Positions 48,680-58,599 of a stretch of 64,000 nucleotides of DNA are shown one piece after another. The translations under genes were made by a program, and so were the position numbers. The stretch is from Gongronella butleri (taxonomy: Eukaryota; Mucoromycota; Mucoromycetes; Mucorales; Cunninghamellaceae). The stretch's first letter is position 1; each line of letters opens with the position of its first letter. The notes beneath the pieces are model-generated. The model searched no databases and had not been told where the DNA came from. It was given only the letters and a program-made list of their open reading frames with translations. The DNA is taken from the NCBI GenBank assembly GCA_025201375.1, contig JAIWZP010000016.1:310001-374000 (forward strand), read 5' to 3'.

Positions 48680-49230
48680 AACTTGATCTGGATTTGCGGA
48701 TTTAGAATTAAAGTTCTGTCAAAATTGCCCAAAACAATAAATTCGGTACTTGCGCCGTCGCCCAAGTTTACGTTTCCCCACCCCCTTCCTCCATTTCTCA
48801 AAACTTTACCCGGTGCACATTCCTGACACGGCGCTATTTCCCACCACTCGACGCGATCAAAAAAAAAAAAAAAAACAAAAAGAGAGAGATATAGAAAGAG
48901 TCATGTTTTTCCCTGGACCATCTCGGAACGGGCTGTGTGTGCTCCAATATGCCATTTTCGTGTCATTGTCCTTCAAAAATAATTGACATTCCCTTCCCCA
49001 CGCTGACATTCACTCCCACGACGCGCGCTCATTCTCATGGGCACGCGTATCCGTGCCATGGACCCAAAAAAAAACACGCAAATTTCTAAATTAAAAAGTA
49101 ATCACATTTACAAAATAGAATAAGAACACGTAAGCAAACAAGGGATATAGGGTGGAAGAGATGGTGCAAGGGGCCATGCGAAAAATGCGCGCAAAAAGGA
49201 AAAAAAAAAAAAAAAGGTGCGACGAATCAT
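48680..49230. other. Convergent intergenic region, nothing recognised
   Basis: Between the 3' ends of the CN-hydrolase (+) and the DYRK kinase (-). AACAATAAATTCGG near 48,734 may be the hydrolase polyadenylation signal. No gene seen. Confidence 0.4.
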
Positions 49231-52200
49231 TTATAGCTGTCTTGAGATCCAGCCGTGTTTGAAGGCCTCATCGGGCTTGAGTCTTGCGTCTGGATCCCAC
49301 TGGAGGCACGCATCGATGAATTCGATGAATTTGGCGTCGGCGCCGCTAAGGATGTGTGCGAGTGAGCGAGTGCCAGGCTTGCGTTTCTTTCCTTTGCTAT
49401 TGGGCATCAGGCGCGGATTGCCGTAAATGTCGAAGAACGCCTTGCGCCGCGGACTCTTCTCGACAAAGGAGCGGCTGGGCAAGCCCTGCACCTCCATGAT
49501 GCACGCCAGCTGATCTTGCTCGTTCTCGCCCGCAAACAGAGGATGCCCCGTGTACAATTCGGCCAAAATGCACCCCATGCTCCAAATGTCGATCGCCATG
49601 GTGTAATTGTACCCTAGAATCACCTCGGGAGCACGATAAAATCTGCTCTGGATGTACGTGTACACTAAGAAAATAAAAGAGAGAACGCGAAAAGAAATCA
49701 AATCAGCATGGTTTTTCTCTTTTTTTTTTTTTTCCTTTTTTTTTCCTTTTTTTCTCACCTCGTTCGTTCTCCAGACACGAACTGCCAAAGTCAATGACCT
49801 TGATTGTGCTTTTTTTGGGATGTTTCAGCAGAATGTTCTCTGGCTTGAGGTCACAATGGATAAGATGATGCTTGTACAGGATAACGAGCGCGTTCAAGAG
49901 CTGAATGGTGAATCTAATTGGCAGAACAATACGAATTGTGTCAGGCCGGCATTGCGCGTGTCCGCTGCGGGTCATGCTTGGTGTCTTACCTTCGTATCAA
50001 GCCCATGCTGAAGCCTTGGAATTGATTGGATTTGAGAAAGTCGTACAAATTAACGCTGAGGCATTCAAATGCGATGCAAAGATGATTGCGAAAGTAAAAA
50101 TGGTCGGTCATGCGCACAATGTTGTGCTTGTTGTCAGGGTCCTAAAAAAAGGAAGAATTGAAGAGCGTGAGTTGACCTGCTCCTTTTTTTTTTTTGCCCC
50201 CTTTTTTTTGCCGCTCTCTCTCTCTCTCTCTCTCTTTTTTTTTTTTTTTTTACCCATTTTCCGAGGTTTTCAAGTGTTTTGACCTCGACAAGGGCTTGGG
50301 CATGGAAGCGCTTTTTGTTGCGGATGAGTTTCACAGCGACATGGACGCCATTGCGATGATCATAGGCCTTGACGACCTGGCCAAACGAGCCATTGCCGAG
50401 TGTTTCAAGGACTTCATAGCGGTAGGCGAGGTGGTCTCGGTTGACGATATGGTAGTCTCCTCGGTCATCGTCGTAGCCGTGATTATTTTCGGCATTTTCC
50501 ATGGTAGCGCGGTGTTTGCGGCGCGTGTGGTTGCCGACAAAATAGATTTGCTTGTACGCCATGATCTCCTCTTGCTCAAATGGGGTCAATTCCTGGTGGT
50601 ATAGCTTGAAAGCCGTGGATGGGCTCATGGCTGGGCGCCTTGTCGATTCGACAGAGGGTGGCTGCACGGACCGGCGGCGTGAAGATGGTGCCGATGAGTG
50701 GCGGCGCCGACGCGACCCAAACGCGATGCGCGATTCGTGTGTCGGTGGCGCAGTCGGCATGGCACGACGCGTACTGAGCTCCTCCACGTCCAATTCGTCG
50801 TCGTTGGCATCGTCATCGTCATCGTCGTTGTTGTCATTTTCGTCCTGATCCCCATGATTTGACCACGAAGAAAAATCGTCCACGAGCTTGTGTAGCCGCT
50901 CATGCAAGGAAACACGACGCGCGAGTGATTTTGGGGGCGAAAGGGACTTGCTTCCGTTGCCATTGGCGTCGGTGTGGCTGCTGTTGAATGCGCCAGCGAC
51001 GGAAACGTAGTCTGACGTCGCCATGGCCGCCAAATTTTCGTCTGCCTCGAGGCCAACCGGCACGAGCAGTTCGCCTTGTGCAGAAATGAGGTTGGCGCTC
51101 AATTTGCGCGACTGCCGCTGCTCCTTGTCGCGCTGTTCGCGCAGCAAATCCATGGACAGCAGCGATGGCCGCCTGTGTAGCGCGTCCGTTGCCGTTGTTG
51201 CCGTGGTCGCCGTGGTCGCCGTGGTCGCCGTGGTCGGTGCCGCGCCCAAGGGCAATGTGGACGTTGTCGATGGCACCGTCGCGCGTGGCCGCCTGACGGG
51301 CGCCAATGGCATCATGATTTCGCCTTTTTCGATTTTTTCGATTTTTTCGCCTCGTTCGCGGCTTTCGTCCATTTCATCGCCCTCATCGTGACGCATACCG
51401 TTCTTGGAAGCGGACGGGCTGATTTTTTTCAAGACGGGCAGTGGAATCCGCGATTTGCTGTTCTTCGCCGGATCCTGGATGAAAAAAAAAAAATGAAAAG
51501 AAAAGAAAGAAAAGAGTTGAGATCCAATCCAATTGAGCACGTGTGGGCCGAGAAAGCGAATACTTAAGACGTACAGGCGATGGGTCTGTGGTTGTATCAC
51601 GCGCGAGACAAGGATCGAAATCGGCCAGTTGCTTGTTTGCCTTGCCAGTTAAAAGTGGCTGCGACTGCGGCTGGTGTGGAGGCAATTGGGAGCGTGTGGA
51701 TGGCGAAACGGGCAATACGATGGGCGAGGCGTCGTCCATGAACCACGGAGGAGGTTGTGTGGGCGGTGGTGGGGTCAATTGGGCCTGGTGATAGCTGCTG
51801 CTCCGACTGCTGACATTGCTGCTTGCGGTGCTGCTGTTTGTGGGCACTGTCTGGCGCAACCAAGTGGAATTGGTCGATGTAGGCAGTCTGCTGGCCGGAG
51901 GTGACTTTGTACCAGCAAGAAGTGCAGGCAAAGAGGCATTCGAAGTATTAGAAGCCGCTGCGGCCCGGTTGACTGGGGTATCGTGCATCAATGGATCGAA
52001 AGCCTCGAGGTGCGGATGCAGTGGCAGGTTTTTGGGTATCATTGCGTCGTCCTTTATGCTCATGTCCGTTTTCTCGTGCTTTTTGCGTGCTTCGCGCTGC
52101 TGCCGCTTTTGCGAAGCTGTCAGGATCCACCGCGTGTACTCATCCGGCTGCTCGCTCCCCGATCTAGGCGTCGCCGTGCCGCTCGAGTCATTGCTGCCCT

Positions 52201-52264
52201 CCTGGTCACCAGGAAGTTCGTCCACGTCCACCAGAGCAGCCTTGTCGAGTGACAACTCTTCCAT
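49231..52264 (-). CDS. DYRK-family protein kinase (Pom1/DYRK2-like)
   Basis: Predicted 883 residues from minus-strand exons 52264-51575, 51474-50254, 50141-49990, 49913-49759 and 49664-49231. Class II DYRKs autophosphorylate a tyrosine while being made, then act as Ser/Thr kinases in polarity and growth control. Residues 1-500 are low complexity: Ser/Thr/Pro/Asn, a ninefold TAT-type minisatellite run and an acidic Asp run. The DYRK homology region follows ([19 protein letters not shown], then [18 protein letters not shown]). The kinase has [14 protein letters not shown] near 588, [20 protein letters not shown] (catalytic D709), DFGSSC (D729), and the YTY activation loop (Y741, Y743) before [14 protein letters not shown]. 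All essential residues are intact. The frame is open a little upstream of the chosen Met (TTG-CTC-ATG), so a further 5' exon is possible. Confidence 0.92.
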
Positions 52265-53554
52265 GAGCAAACTCGTGTATGAACAAAAAGGAGGACTGTA
52301 AAGAAAAAGAGTGAGTGGGAGAAAGCGAGAGAAAAGAGAGTAGAAATAAGCATTTTTCTTGTTGCAATATCGACTATAGCACCTCCTTTCTCGTCACACT
52401 CACAATATAAAACAACAAAAACAAGGGGCAAAGCGCCAAGGTCAATAAAAAAAAAACAACAGTAGGCAAAGGGCAAAACGCGTAAAAGTTAAAAAGAAAA
52501 AGAGACATAAAATGAATTTCAGCGCGCCGAGTCAAAATTAAAAAAAAGAAGACAGCGCCGCCCTTCCTTTTTCTGGCCTCCACATTACACACACTCTATT
52601 TTTTTTTTTTCTTGCGCACCATGTGACTTGGTTTGTTTTGTGCATCAATCGTGTCACGACCTCACCCATTACCCTGGACAACAAAGATGCATTCGCGCCG
52701 TTTGGCGTGCACAAAGACCCAATGCATCTTCGGTCACTCCACTATGATAGGCAGGCGTGATCCGCGCGCATGAAGATCACAGGGGACACGCATCGGGCGA
52801 GAGACGACAATGGGCAACGTCGCGCGGCTTTTGCTCACTTTTTCATGCAATTCTTGTTGTGTGTGTGTGAGAGAGAGAGAGAGATGAACATCAGACAAGC
52901 CCTCGTCTCCCCCCCCCCTTTTTTTTTCTCTAGCAGGCATGACAGCGATGAGATCATTCGCTGGGCCTTGTCAAAGATCACTGGTGTCCGCCAAACCAAG
53001 GTGATCATCATGCTCCATGTCACGGGAGATGGACAAATCACGCTACGCGCGTGCACGTCGTGCCGCATCATCACCGGAGATTGGACCGGTGCGCCTTCGG
53101 CAAGGGCCATGCTGTCGCTGTTCAATGGAAAAAAAAAATATACAAAAAACGCGCTCGTAGATCCCGATTCGCGCATCAATTGCCCTTTTGAATCCTTTTT
53201 TTGGACGGAGCCAAGCATCCGTGTCATGGAGATCATGAGAGATCTGAAACTCAGCGGACTTTTTCCTTCATTTTTGCACAGTGTGAAATGATAAAGAGAG
53301 TGTTGGAAGGCATCCATGGTTGGATTGCGAGGCATTTGTCACACAAAGAAGTGAAGGCAGGGAACGCGGGTCTGCCAGTGGCCAGAGCGATTGCTTTGGG
53401 AAAAAAAAAAAAAAAACCTGGTGCTCGGTCGGCAAAAAATTGCCTCGGAGTCAACCGCGTTTGGTTTCATAACCCTTGAAAGCTAATAAAAAACGCCATT
53501 TTTCTTTTCTTTTTTTTTTTTTTGTTCTTCTTTTCTTGTTTCAAACACACAAAA
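52265..53554. other. Gene-free stretch between the DYRK and WrbA-type genes
   Basis: Divergent spacer. It contains a (GT)n(GA)n microsatellite at about 52,858-52,883 and several homopolymers. A forward frame across 52,770-53,291 has no domain and reads through the microsatellite and T runs, so it was not called. Confidence 0.45.
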
Positions 53555-54833
53555 ATGGTTGCCACCGTCTACATTGTTATCTACAGTTTGTATCATCACG
53601 TCTACAAGCTTGCTGTCGAGGTGCAAAAGGGCCTCGAGGAGTCCGGCGTCAACGTCAAACTCTTTCAAGGCAAGTGGGAAAAAAATCCGCCTTCATGCAC
53701 ACTTTTTTTTTGACCTTTTATTCTTACTTTTTAATAGTTCAAGAAACCTTGTCGGATGAAATCCTCACCAAGATGCACGCGCCGGCCAAGCCTGACATTC
53801 CCGTGAGTTGCCATGAAGCGTTGTGTGTGTTTTAGAGGATTACGAGCGATCCTCATCAAATATTTGCGTAGATCATCACAGCTGAACAACTGGCGGAGCC
53901 CGATGGCATCATTTTCGGCATTCCTACGCGGTAAAAACAAAAGCAAACGCTACCCCCAATGGATCTGGCCATGAATGGCTTAATCTCATTTTTTTTCTCA
54001 GCTTTGGCACTGCTCCCGCGCAAATCAAGGCGCTCCTGGATGCCACTGGCAGTAAGTAGACGACGATCAAAATTCACACGCACGGAACGAGGACCCGCGC
54101 AGGGGTTACGCGCCTTGTGGCACCGCCTGCAGCCTTCTGATTGTTTCAACTTCCCTTTTATAGAACTCTGGGCCGAGGGCACCTTGTCTGGCAAGTTTGC
54201 CGGTACTTTCTTCAGCACCGCCAGCCAACGTAAGTGAGGACACAAGCATTGGTCCACTTGCTTTGCTCTAACACATCATGCTGACTTTTTTTTTTTGATA
54301 CACCAGATGGTGGCCAAGAGACCACGGCCTTGACGACCGTGACCTACTTTGCGCATCATGGCATGATTTATGTTCCATTTGGCTTTGCCAACTCGGTAAG
54401 CACCTTATTGTCGTGCGAGCCACACTTGCTGCCTGCTTGGGGCCAAACTCGGAATTTGTTGCTGTCTATGCGAAGGCTAACCCGTATTCTTTCCTGCCGT
54501 AGCACCTGTTTGACATCGACGAGGTTGTCGGTGGCAGTGCCTATGGTGCTGGTAAGCGCGTATTAAAAAAAAAACGTGAGCGTGGGACAAAACCTGACGC
54601 GACATCTCTGCGGCGATTCTAGGTACGATTGCCAACGGTGATGGCTCGCGTGACGTCTCTGACAGGGAAAAGGAGATTGCCAAGCAACAAGGCAAGACCT
54701 TTGGCCAAATCGTCAAAACTGTAAGTTTCACGCCGTTTTACCTAAATGTATGCCTGGATTCCCCGGACGACATGCTAACCCGCGCTTCCCCGCGTCCGCG
54801 TAGTACGTCGCTGGCAAGTCAGCCTCTGCCTAA
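53555..54833 (+). CDS. WrbA-type NAD(P)H:quinone oxidoreductase (flavodoxin-like)
   Basis: Predicted 206 residues from nine exons: 53555-53669, 53738-53802, 53872-53930, 54002-54051, 54164-54229, 54307-54395, 54503-54551, 54623-54720 and 54804-54833. FMN-bound WrbA proteins (yeast Pst2, Rfs1, Ycp4) do two-electron reduction of quinones, protecting against oxidative stress at membranes. Visible: the N-terminal strand TVYIVIYSLYHHVYKLA with the phosphate loop region, VKLFQVQETLSDEIL, the GIIFGIPTRFGTAPAQIKALLDATG motif split around GIPTRFGTAPAQ, SGKFAGTFFSTASQHGGQET, and ASGI-type HHGMIYVPFGFA. The GS-AYGAGTIANGDGSR segment precedes the last helix. The first intron begins GCAAGT (a GC-AG intron); the other seven are GT-AG. 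All joins keep frame. Confidence 0.92.
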
Positions 54834-55508
54834 ATACTCTGATGGCGAAATTTGGACGAAAATAAAAAAAATGCGCGAGCTGTCACTCGTGCTTCCGATT
54901 AATCCTTTGCTTTGCAGCATTCATATTGCAATAAAAATCATGTTGTTGAGACTACAACCTCATTGATACATGTATCATGTGGCAATGCACCACCACGACG
55001 CCCGCAATATGATATGTAATAATTTAAGAGAAACTCCGGTTCATCGACGTTTTTTTTTTTTTTTTTACTATTCTTTCTAGACAATCTGCTTGCCCATGTC
55101 TTTGATCGGATGCATGCCCGATGATCAAAAATGCACCAATTGACAAACTGTGTCCAGTGCAAGTTGTAGTACTGTATGATAAGTCGATAATGACCTGGTC
55201 ATGCCGATAAAATTCGAAAAAGGGTGCATTTGGTGTTTTTTTGCATTTTCTCGTCGTCCACCCTGCCTATCTGCTCCAATTTCTCTTGAATAATAACTTA
55301 CCCACAAGCCAGAGCTTTACAGTATCAATTTTAAGTTTTCTCAGCAATATTCATTTGGATAGCAAAACGCGCTCGTTAGCGGCAATCCAGAGCCAAATCG
55401 ATTCCCAGGATGGACCAGGGATGCAAGCATGCTCTGTAAAGTTCATCTTCTCTACTCTCCCCGTCGCTCCTTTACTGTACCTACAGTACAGTACAGTACA
55501 GTACAGTA
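54834..55508. other. Intergenic region left of the large TIR element
   Basis: The first part is the 3' flank of the WrbA-type gene. At 55,479-55,508 there is a (TACAG)n microsatellite that ends exactly at the element boundary; its last TA (55,507-55,508) is the left target-site copy. A GTACTGTATGATAAG word lies near 55,170. No gene seen. Confidence 0.5.
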
Positions 55509-55688
55509 CAGAGTTTCCACTGTTCATATGCGCGTCGTTGAAAAGTTTTTGCACGCAAAGGTGGTTTGTTCACCCGCGAATAAAAAATAAAATGCACGCA
55601 AACACCTTTCATTGGCGCGCACCGCATCATCAGTCCACGCAAACTTTACTCTCGATGGGCGCCAATTGAATTTTTAGGGCACGCGAAT
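55509..55688 (+). repeat. Left terminal inverted repeat of the large element
   Basis: 180 bp, paired with 62,890-63,069 reversed. By direct comparison only two positions differ: the base after CTGTTCAT and one in AAGGTG(G/A)TTT. The innermost part (AGGGCACGCGAAT) reappears inside the element at about 56,900, next to transposase copy 2. Confidence 0.93.
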
Positions 55689-55758
55689 ATTTATTTCGTA
55701 CAAAAAAAAAAAAAAAGAAACTAGAGTATGGCTTCACTCATTGGCGAGGCAGCGGCGG

Positions 55759-56637
55759 TCAAAGAAGGTGAGACTGTCGGATCCACCCCTCACAGTCCTG
55801 GCGCGTCACCGTCTTGGCAACCTCTCGCATCCGCGGTATTATCACGTAATCCAGATCATCGGGACGCGATAGACGATGCATATTAGCCTCTAATTTCGCC
55901 CACAACCCTTCAATCGGATTGCGGAATGGGCTGTTCGGAGGCAGGTACAAAGGCTTGAAGCCGCGCTTGGTGATGATCGCGCTCACGCTCTTACTCTTTT
56001 GGATGGGCGTGTTGTTCATCACGACGTAGCGGTTCTTGATGCCTGCTTCCTCTAGATTGCTGAGGACGTCGTCGATGAAGGTCAAAAAAAGCTCCTTTCT
56101 GGAATCAGTAGCTTTGATCTTGCGTTTCACCGGGAGCGTCACCGTGCTCACATTGCGAGTGACTTCTCTCACCTTGAGGATGCCAATTTCACAAATGGCT
56201 CCTAGAATCACGACATTCTGGGCCATGGGTGTCGCCTCCCGTTTCATCCATCCAAATCTATCCAAATTGAAGCCCGCGATGTCCAGGAACACGCAGGTGC
56301 GCAGAATATCCAAGTCTTGCAAAGCACGCCAAGTATCAATAACATCTGTCGAGATTTGCACTTCCTTGTAAGTCAACCCGCAAGTTTCTCGCAGAACTGT
56401 CTGCAGCGCAGGCAGAGAGATCGTCACTGGCGGGAATCCCGCTTCCAAAGCAACCTTGGCTTCCTCCAAAGTACGCGTAGGATCATCTTTAAAAAAGGCC
56501 AGCAAAAACTCCACCAATTCTTCAACAACCTCACAGGTGTTCACGAGAGATTCGACTTCAGCGTCTACGGCCGCCGCCGCAAATGAGACATTAGAAACAA
56601 AAGCTGCTCCACAATTAGAGACAGGAGGTGATGTCAT
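55759..56637 (-). pseudogene. Tc1/mariner/IS630-type transposase, copy 1 (degenerate)
   Basis: An open frame of about 292 residues from the Met at 56,637. The DDE core is recognisable: CVFLDIAGFN (first Asp kept, next residue Ile instead of Glu), VVMNNTPIQKS (the second catalytic Asp replaced by Asn) and NPIEGLWAKLEA (third acidic residue). Compared with copy 2 it lacks about 150 residues near the N-terminus, including the DNA-binding helix-turn-helix. It also has a 2-base loss near 55,780 that shifts the frame so the protein stops early (WIRQSHLL). Loss of the Asp and of the DNA-binding domain argue against activity. TATA-like sequence lies 64 bases upstream. Confidence 0.8.
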
Positions 56638-56941
56638 AGTGAATAATGCAAAAAATAAATAAAATGCAATGAAAACGATCAAAATGCAAAAAAAAAGTCG
56701 TTTTATAAAGCTTGGCCAAGCGCGGTAGAAATCCGCGCTCACAATCTCGGCATTCCGCCTTTTTTTTTTTTTTTTGTATTCCGCCTTTTGTCCACGACGT
56801 TCAACCTTGTGTTCACCTCGTTCGACCCACTTGATCTCCCGCGTTTGACCCATTTGATCCCCGCGTTCGATCTGTGTAACAAAAGCCAATTTAATTCCCA
56901 GGGCACGCGAATGTTTATTGCGCACAAAAAAAAAAAAAAAA
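56638..56941. other. Spacer upstream of transposase copy 1 with degenerate GTTCGAC repeats
   Basis: Contains the TATA box at 56,701-56,707 and, at about 56,790-56,880, three or four loose repeats of the type CGTTCGACCCACTTGATC / CGTTTGACCCATTTGATC / CGTTCGATCTGTG. These resemble the start of the large array upstream of copy 2. At 56,890-56,920 it has a copy of the inner TIR end (AGGGCACGCGAAT), pointing to an internal duplication of a transposase module. Confidence 0.6.
56701..56707 (-). promoter_or_regulatory. TATA box of transposase copy 1
   Basis: TATAAAA on the minus strand, 64 bases before the Met at 56,637. The same arrangement is found before copy 2. Confidence 0.5.
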
Positions 56942-58366
56942 CTACAGCATGGTTTCCTTGGCGATGCAGCGGTCAAAGAAGGTGAGACTGTGGCGGATCC
57001 ACCCCTCACAATCCTGGGGTGTCACCTTCATTGCAGCCTCCTTGATCCGTGGCACCAGGGAATCTTGGTCGTCCAGAGGTGATCTGCGAACGCCAGCCTT
57101 CACCTTCGCCCAGAATTCCTCAATCGGATTGAGGAATGGGCTGTAGGGGGGAGGTACAAAGGCTTGAAGCCGCGCTCGGTGATGACCGCACTCACGCTCT
57201 CACTCTTGTGGATGGGCGCATTGTCCATGACGATGTAGCGGCCCTTGATGCCAGCCTCCTCCAGGTTGCTGAGGACGTTGTCAATAAAGGTCAAAAAGTC
57301 CTCCGTTCTCGTGCCTGCCTTAACTTTGCCTTTTTTGCCATTTGCGAGAGTCACCGTGGTCGTCTTTGGAGTGCGCATTGTCAAGCTGACAATCCCAAGT
57401 TCGCAAATTGCCCCAAGGATAGTGATGTTTGGGCCCTTGGAGGCCTGTACCAGAACCTTGGGAGTTGTGCCGCGCTTTGACCACCCAAATCCACGTCGCA
57501 GGTGAAGATTGAAGCCGGCTTCGTCCAGAAATACGCACGTACGCAAGAAATCCAAGTCTTGCAAGCCACGCCAAGTAATGATTGCAGTGTACCGAAGCTC
57601 GATTGTCCTCTCTGAGTTTCTGGCCTCAGAAATTGGCTGGACCTTCTTGAGCGACATCATACAGTGTTGCTTCAGATGCTTCTGTAGCCCAGACAGAGAG
57701 ATCGTCAATGGCAAGAATTCCGTCTCCAGAACAGCCTTCGCCTCCGCCAAAGTGCGCGTAGAATCTTCGTCAAAAAAAGCCACCAAGAAGTTCGTATGTT
57801 CTTCGAACAGCTTTCTTCTACCGCCGTTGTTATGCACGCGACCGGGAATTGGAACACATTGTTGCTCGTCAAGGTAATATTGTCGGACATATCCTTGAGC
57901 AGTACGTTCCTTGATGCCGACTTTCCTCCCGGCCGCAGCAGCTGCATACCCTACATAAAACATGCAATTCCAAAATGAGTGTTGCTATTTTTTTTTTATT
58001 TTACTGTATTTTACCTTTAGTTGTGACCAAATCAATAAGGTCCACGACTTGGGCTGCAGTGTAAACGCGGTATTGGCCACGTTTAGACGTCAGCACGAGA
58101 TTTTCGTCATTAGAACGTTTGTCCTTGACGACGCCTTGCATAAATTCATTTCGAGGAATAAAATTGTCGCGATATATCTTGAGTGTCACCAATTCACCTC
58201 GTGTGGAATCCTTCTTGGAAGGGACTTCTTCAGCAGCCTCAAAAGTGCTCATAAGTGATTCTACTTCATCGTCCATGGATGCGAGCGAGACAACAGATTC
58301 CACTTCAGAATCATAGATTATTTCATTTGTTGGCGGGCGTAATCCCCAAACGGAACGTGATGTCAT
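56942..58366 (-). pseudogene. Tc1/mariner/IS630-type DD34E transposase, copy 2 (frameshifted)
   Basis: Two exons, 58366-58015 and 57950 downward, with a GT-AG intron whose join restores the HTH (DLVTTKG then YAAAAAGRKVGIKERTAQGY). The N-terminal third precedes the HTH; the core has CVFLDEAGFNLH, IVMDNAPIHKS and, 34 residues after that Asp, the Glu of NPIEEFWAKVKAG, i.e. a DD34E triad. The frame breaks at a run of six C near 57,150: the upstream frame ends early at about 57,100, while the proper continuation (YSPFLNPIEEF to the TAG at 56,942) lies in another frame. This is a one-base loss in a homopolymer, either a real disabling change or a sequencing error. If the latter, this would be the active transposase of the element. 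Confidence 0.82.
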
Positions 58367-58421
58367 GATGAAAAAAAAAAGCAAAGTAATCGATCAAAAT
58401 GCAAGTGAAAAAGGAAGTCCG

Positions 58422-58428
58422 TTTTATA
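58422..58428 (-). promoter_or_regulatory. TATA box of transposase copy 2
   Basis: TATAAAA on the minus strand, 56 bases before the Met at 58,366. The tandem array begins about 170 bases further upstream of the gene. Confidence 0.5.
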
Positions 58429-58599
58429 TTGGAATACCAAACGCTGTGGAAATCTGAGCTCAATAAGCACCATCGCGTCGTTTGACCTAAATGCCCACCG
58501 CGCTCTACCCCTTTGACCTTGCGGTTGACAAAATGAGCGGCATTTGATCTGCCTGCCCAACACGTCCGACATGTGTGTCCCAGCGTTTGATTTGTGTGA

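Noticed and set aside
52770..53291. 173-codon plus-strand frame
   Set aside because: Reads through a GT/GA microsatellite and T runs and has no domain; an equally long minus-strand frame overlaps it.
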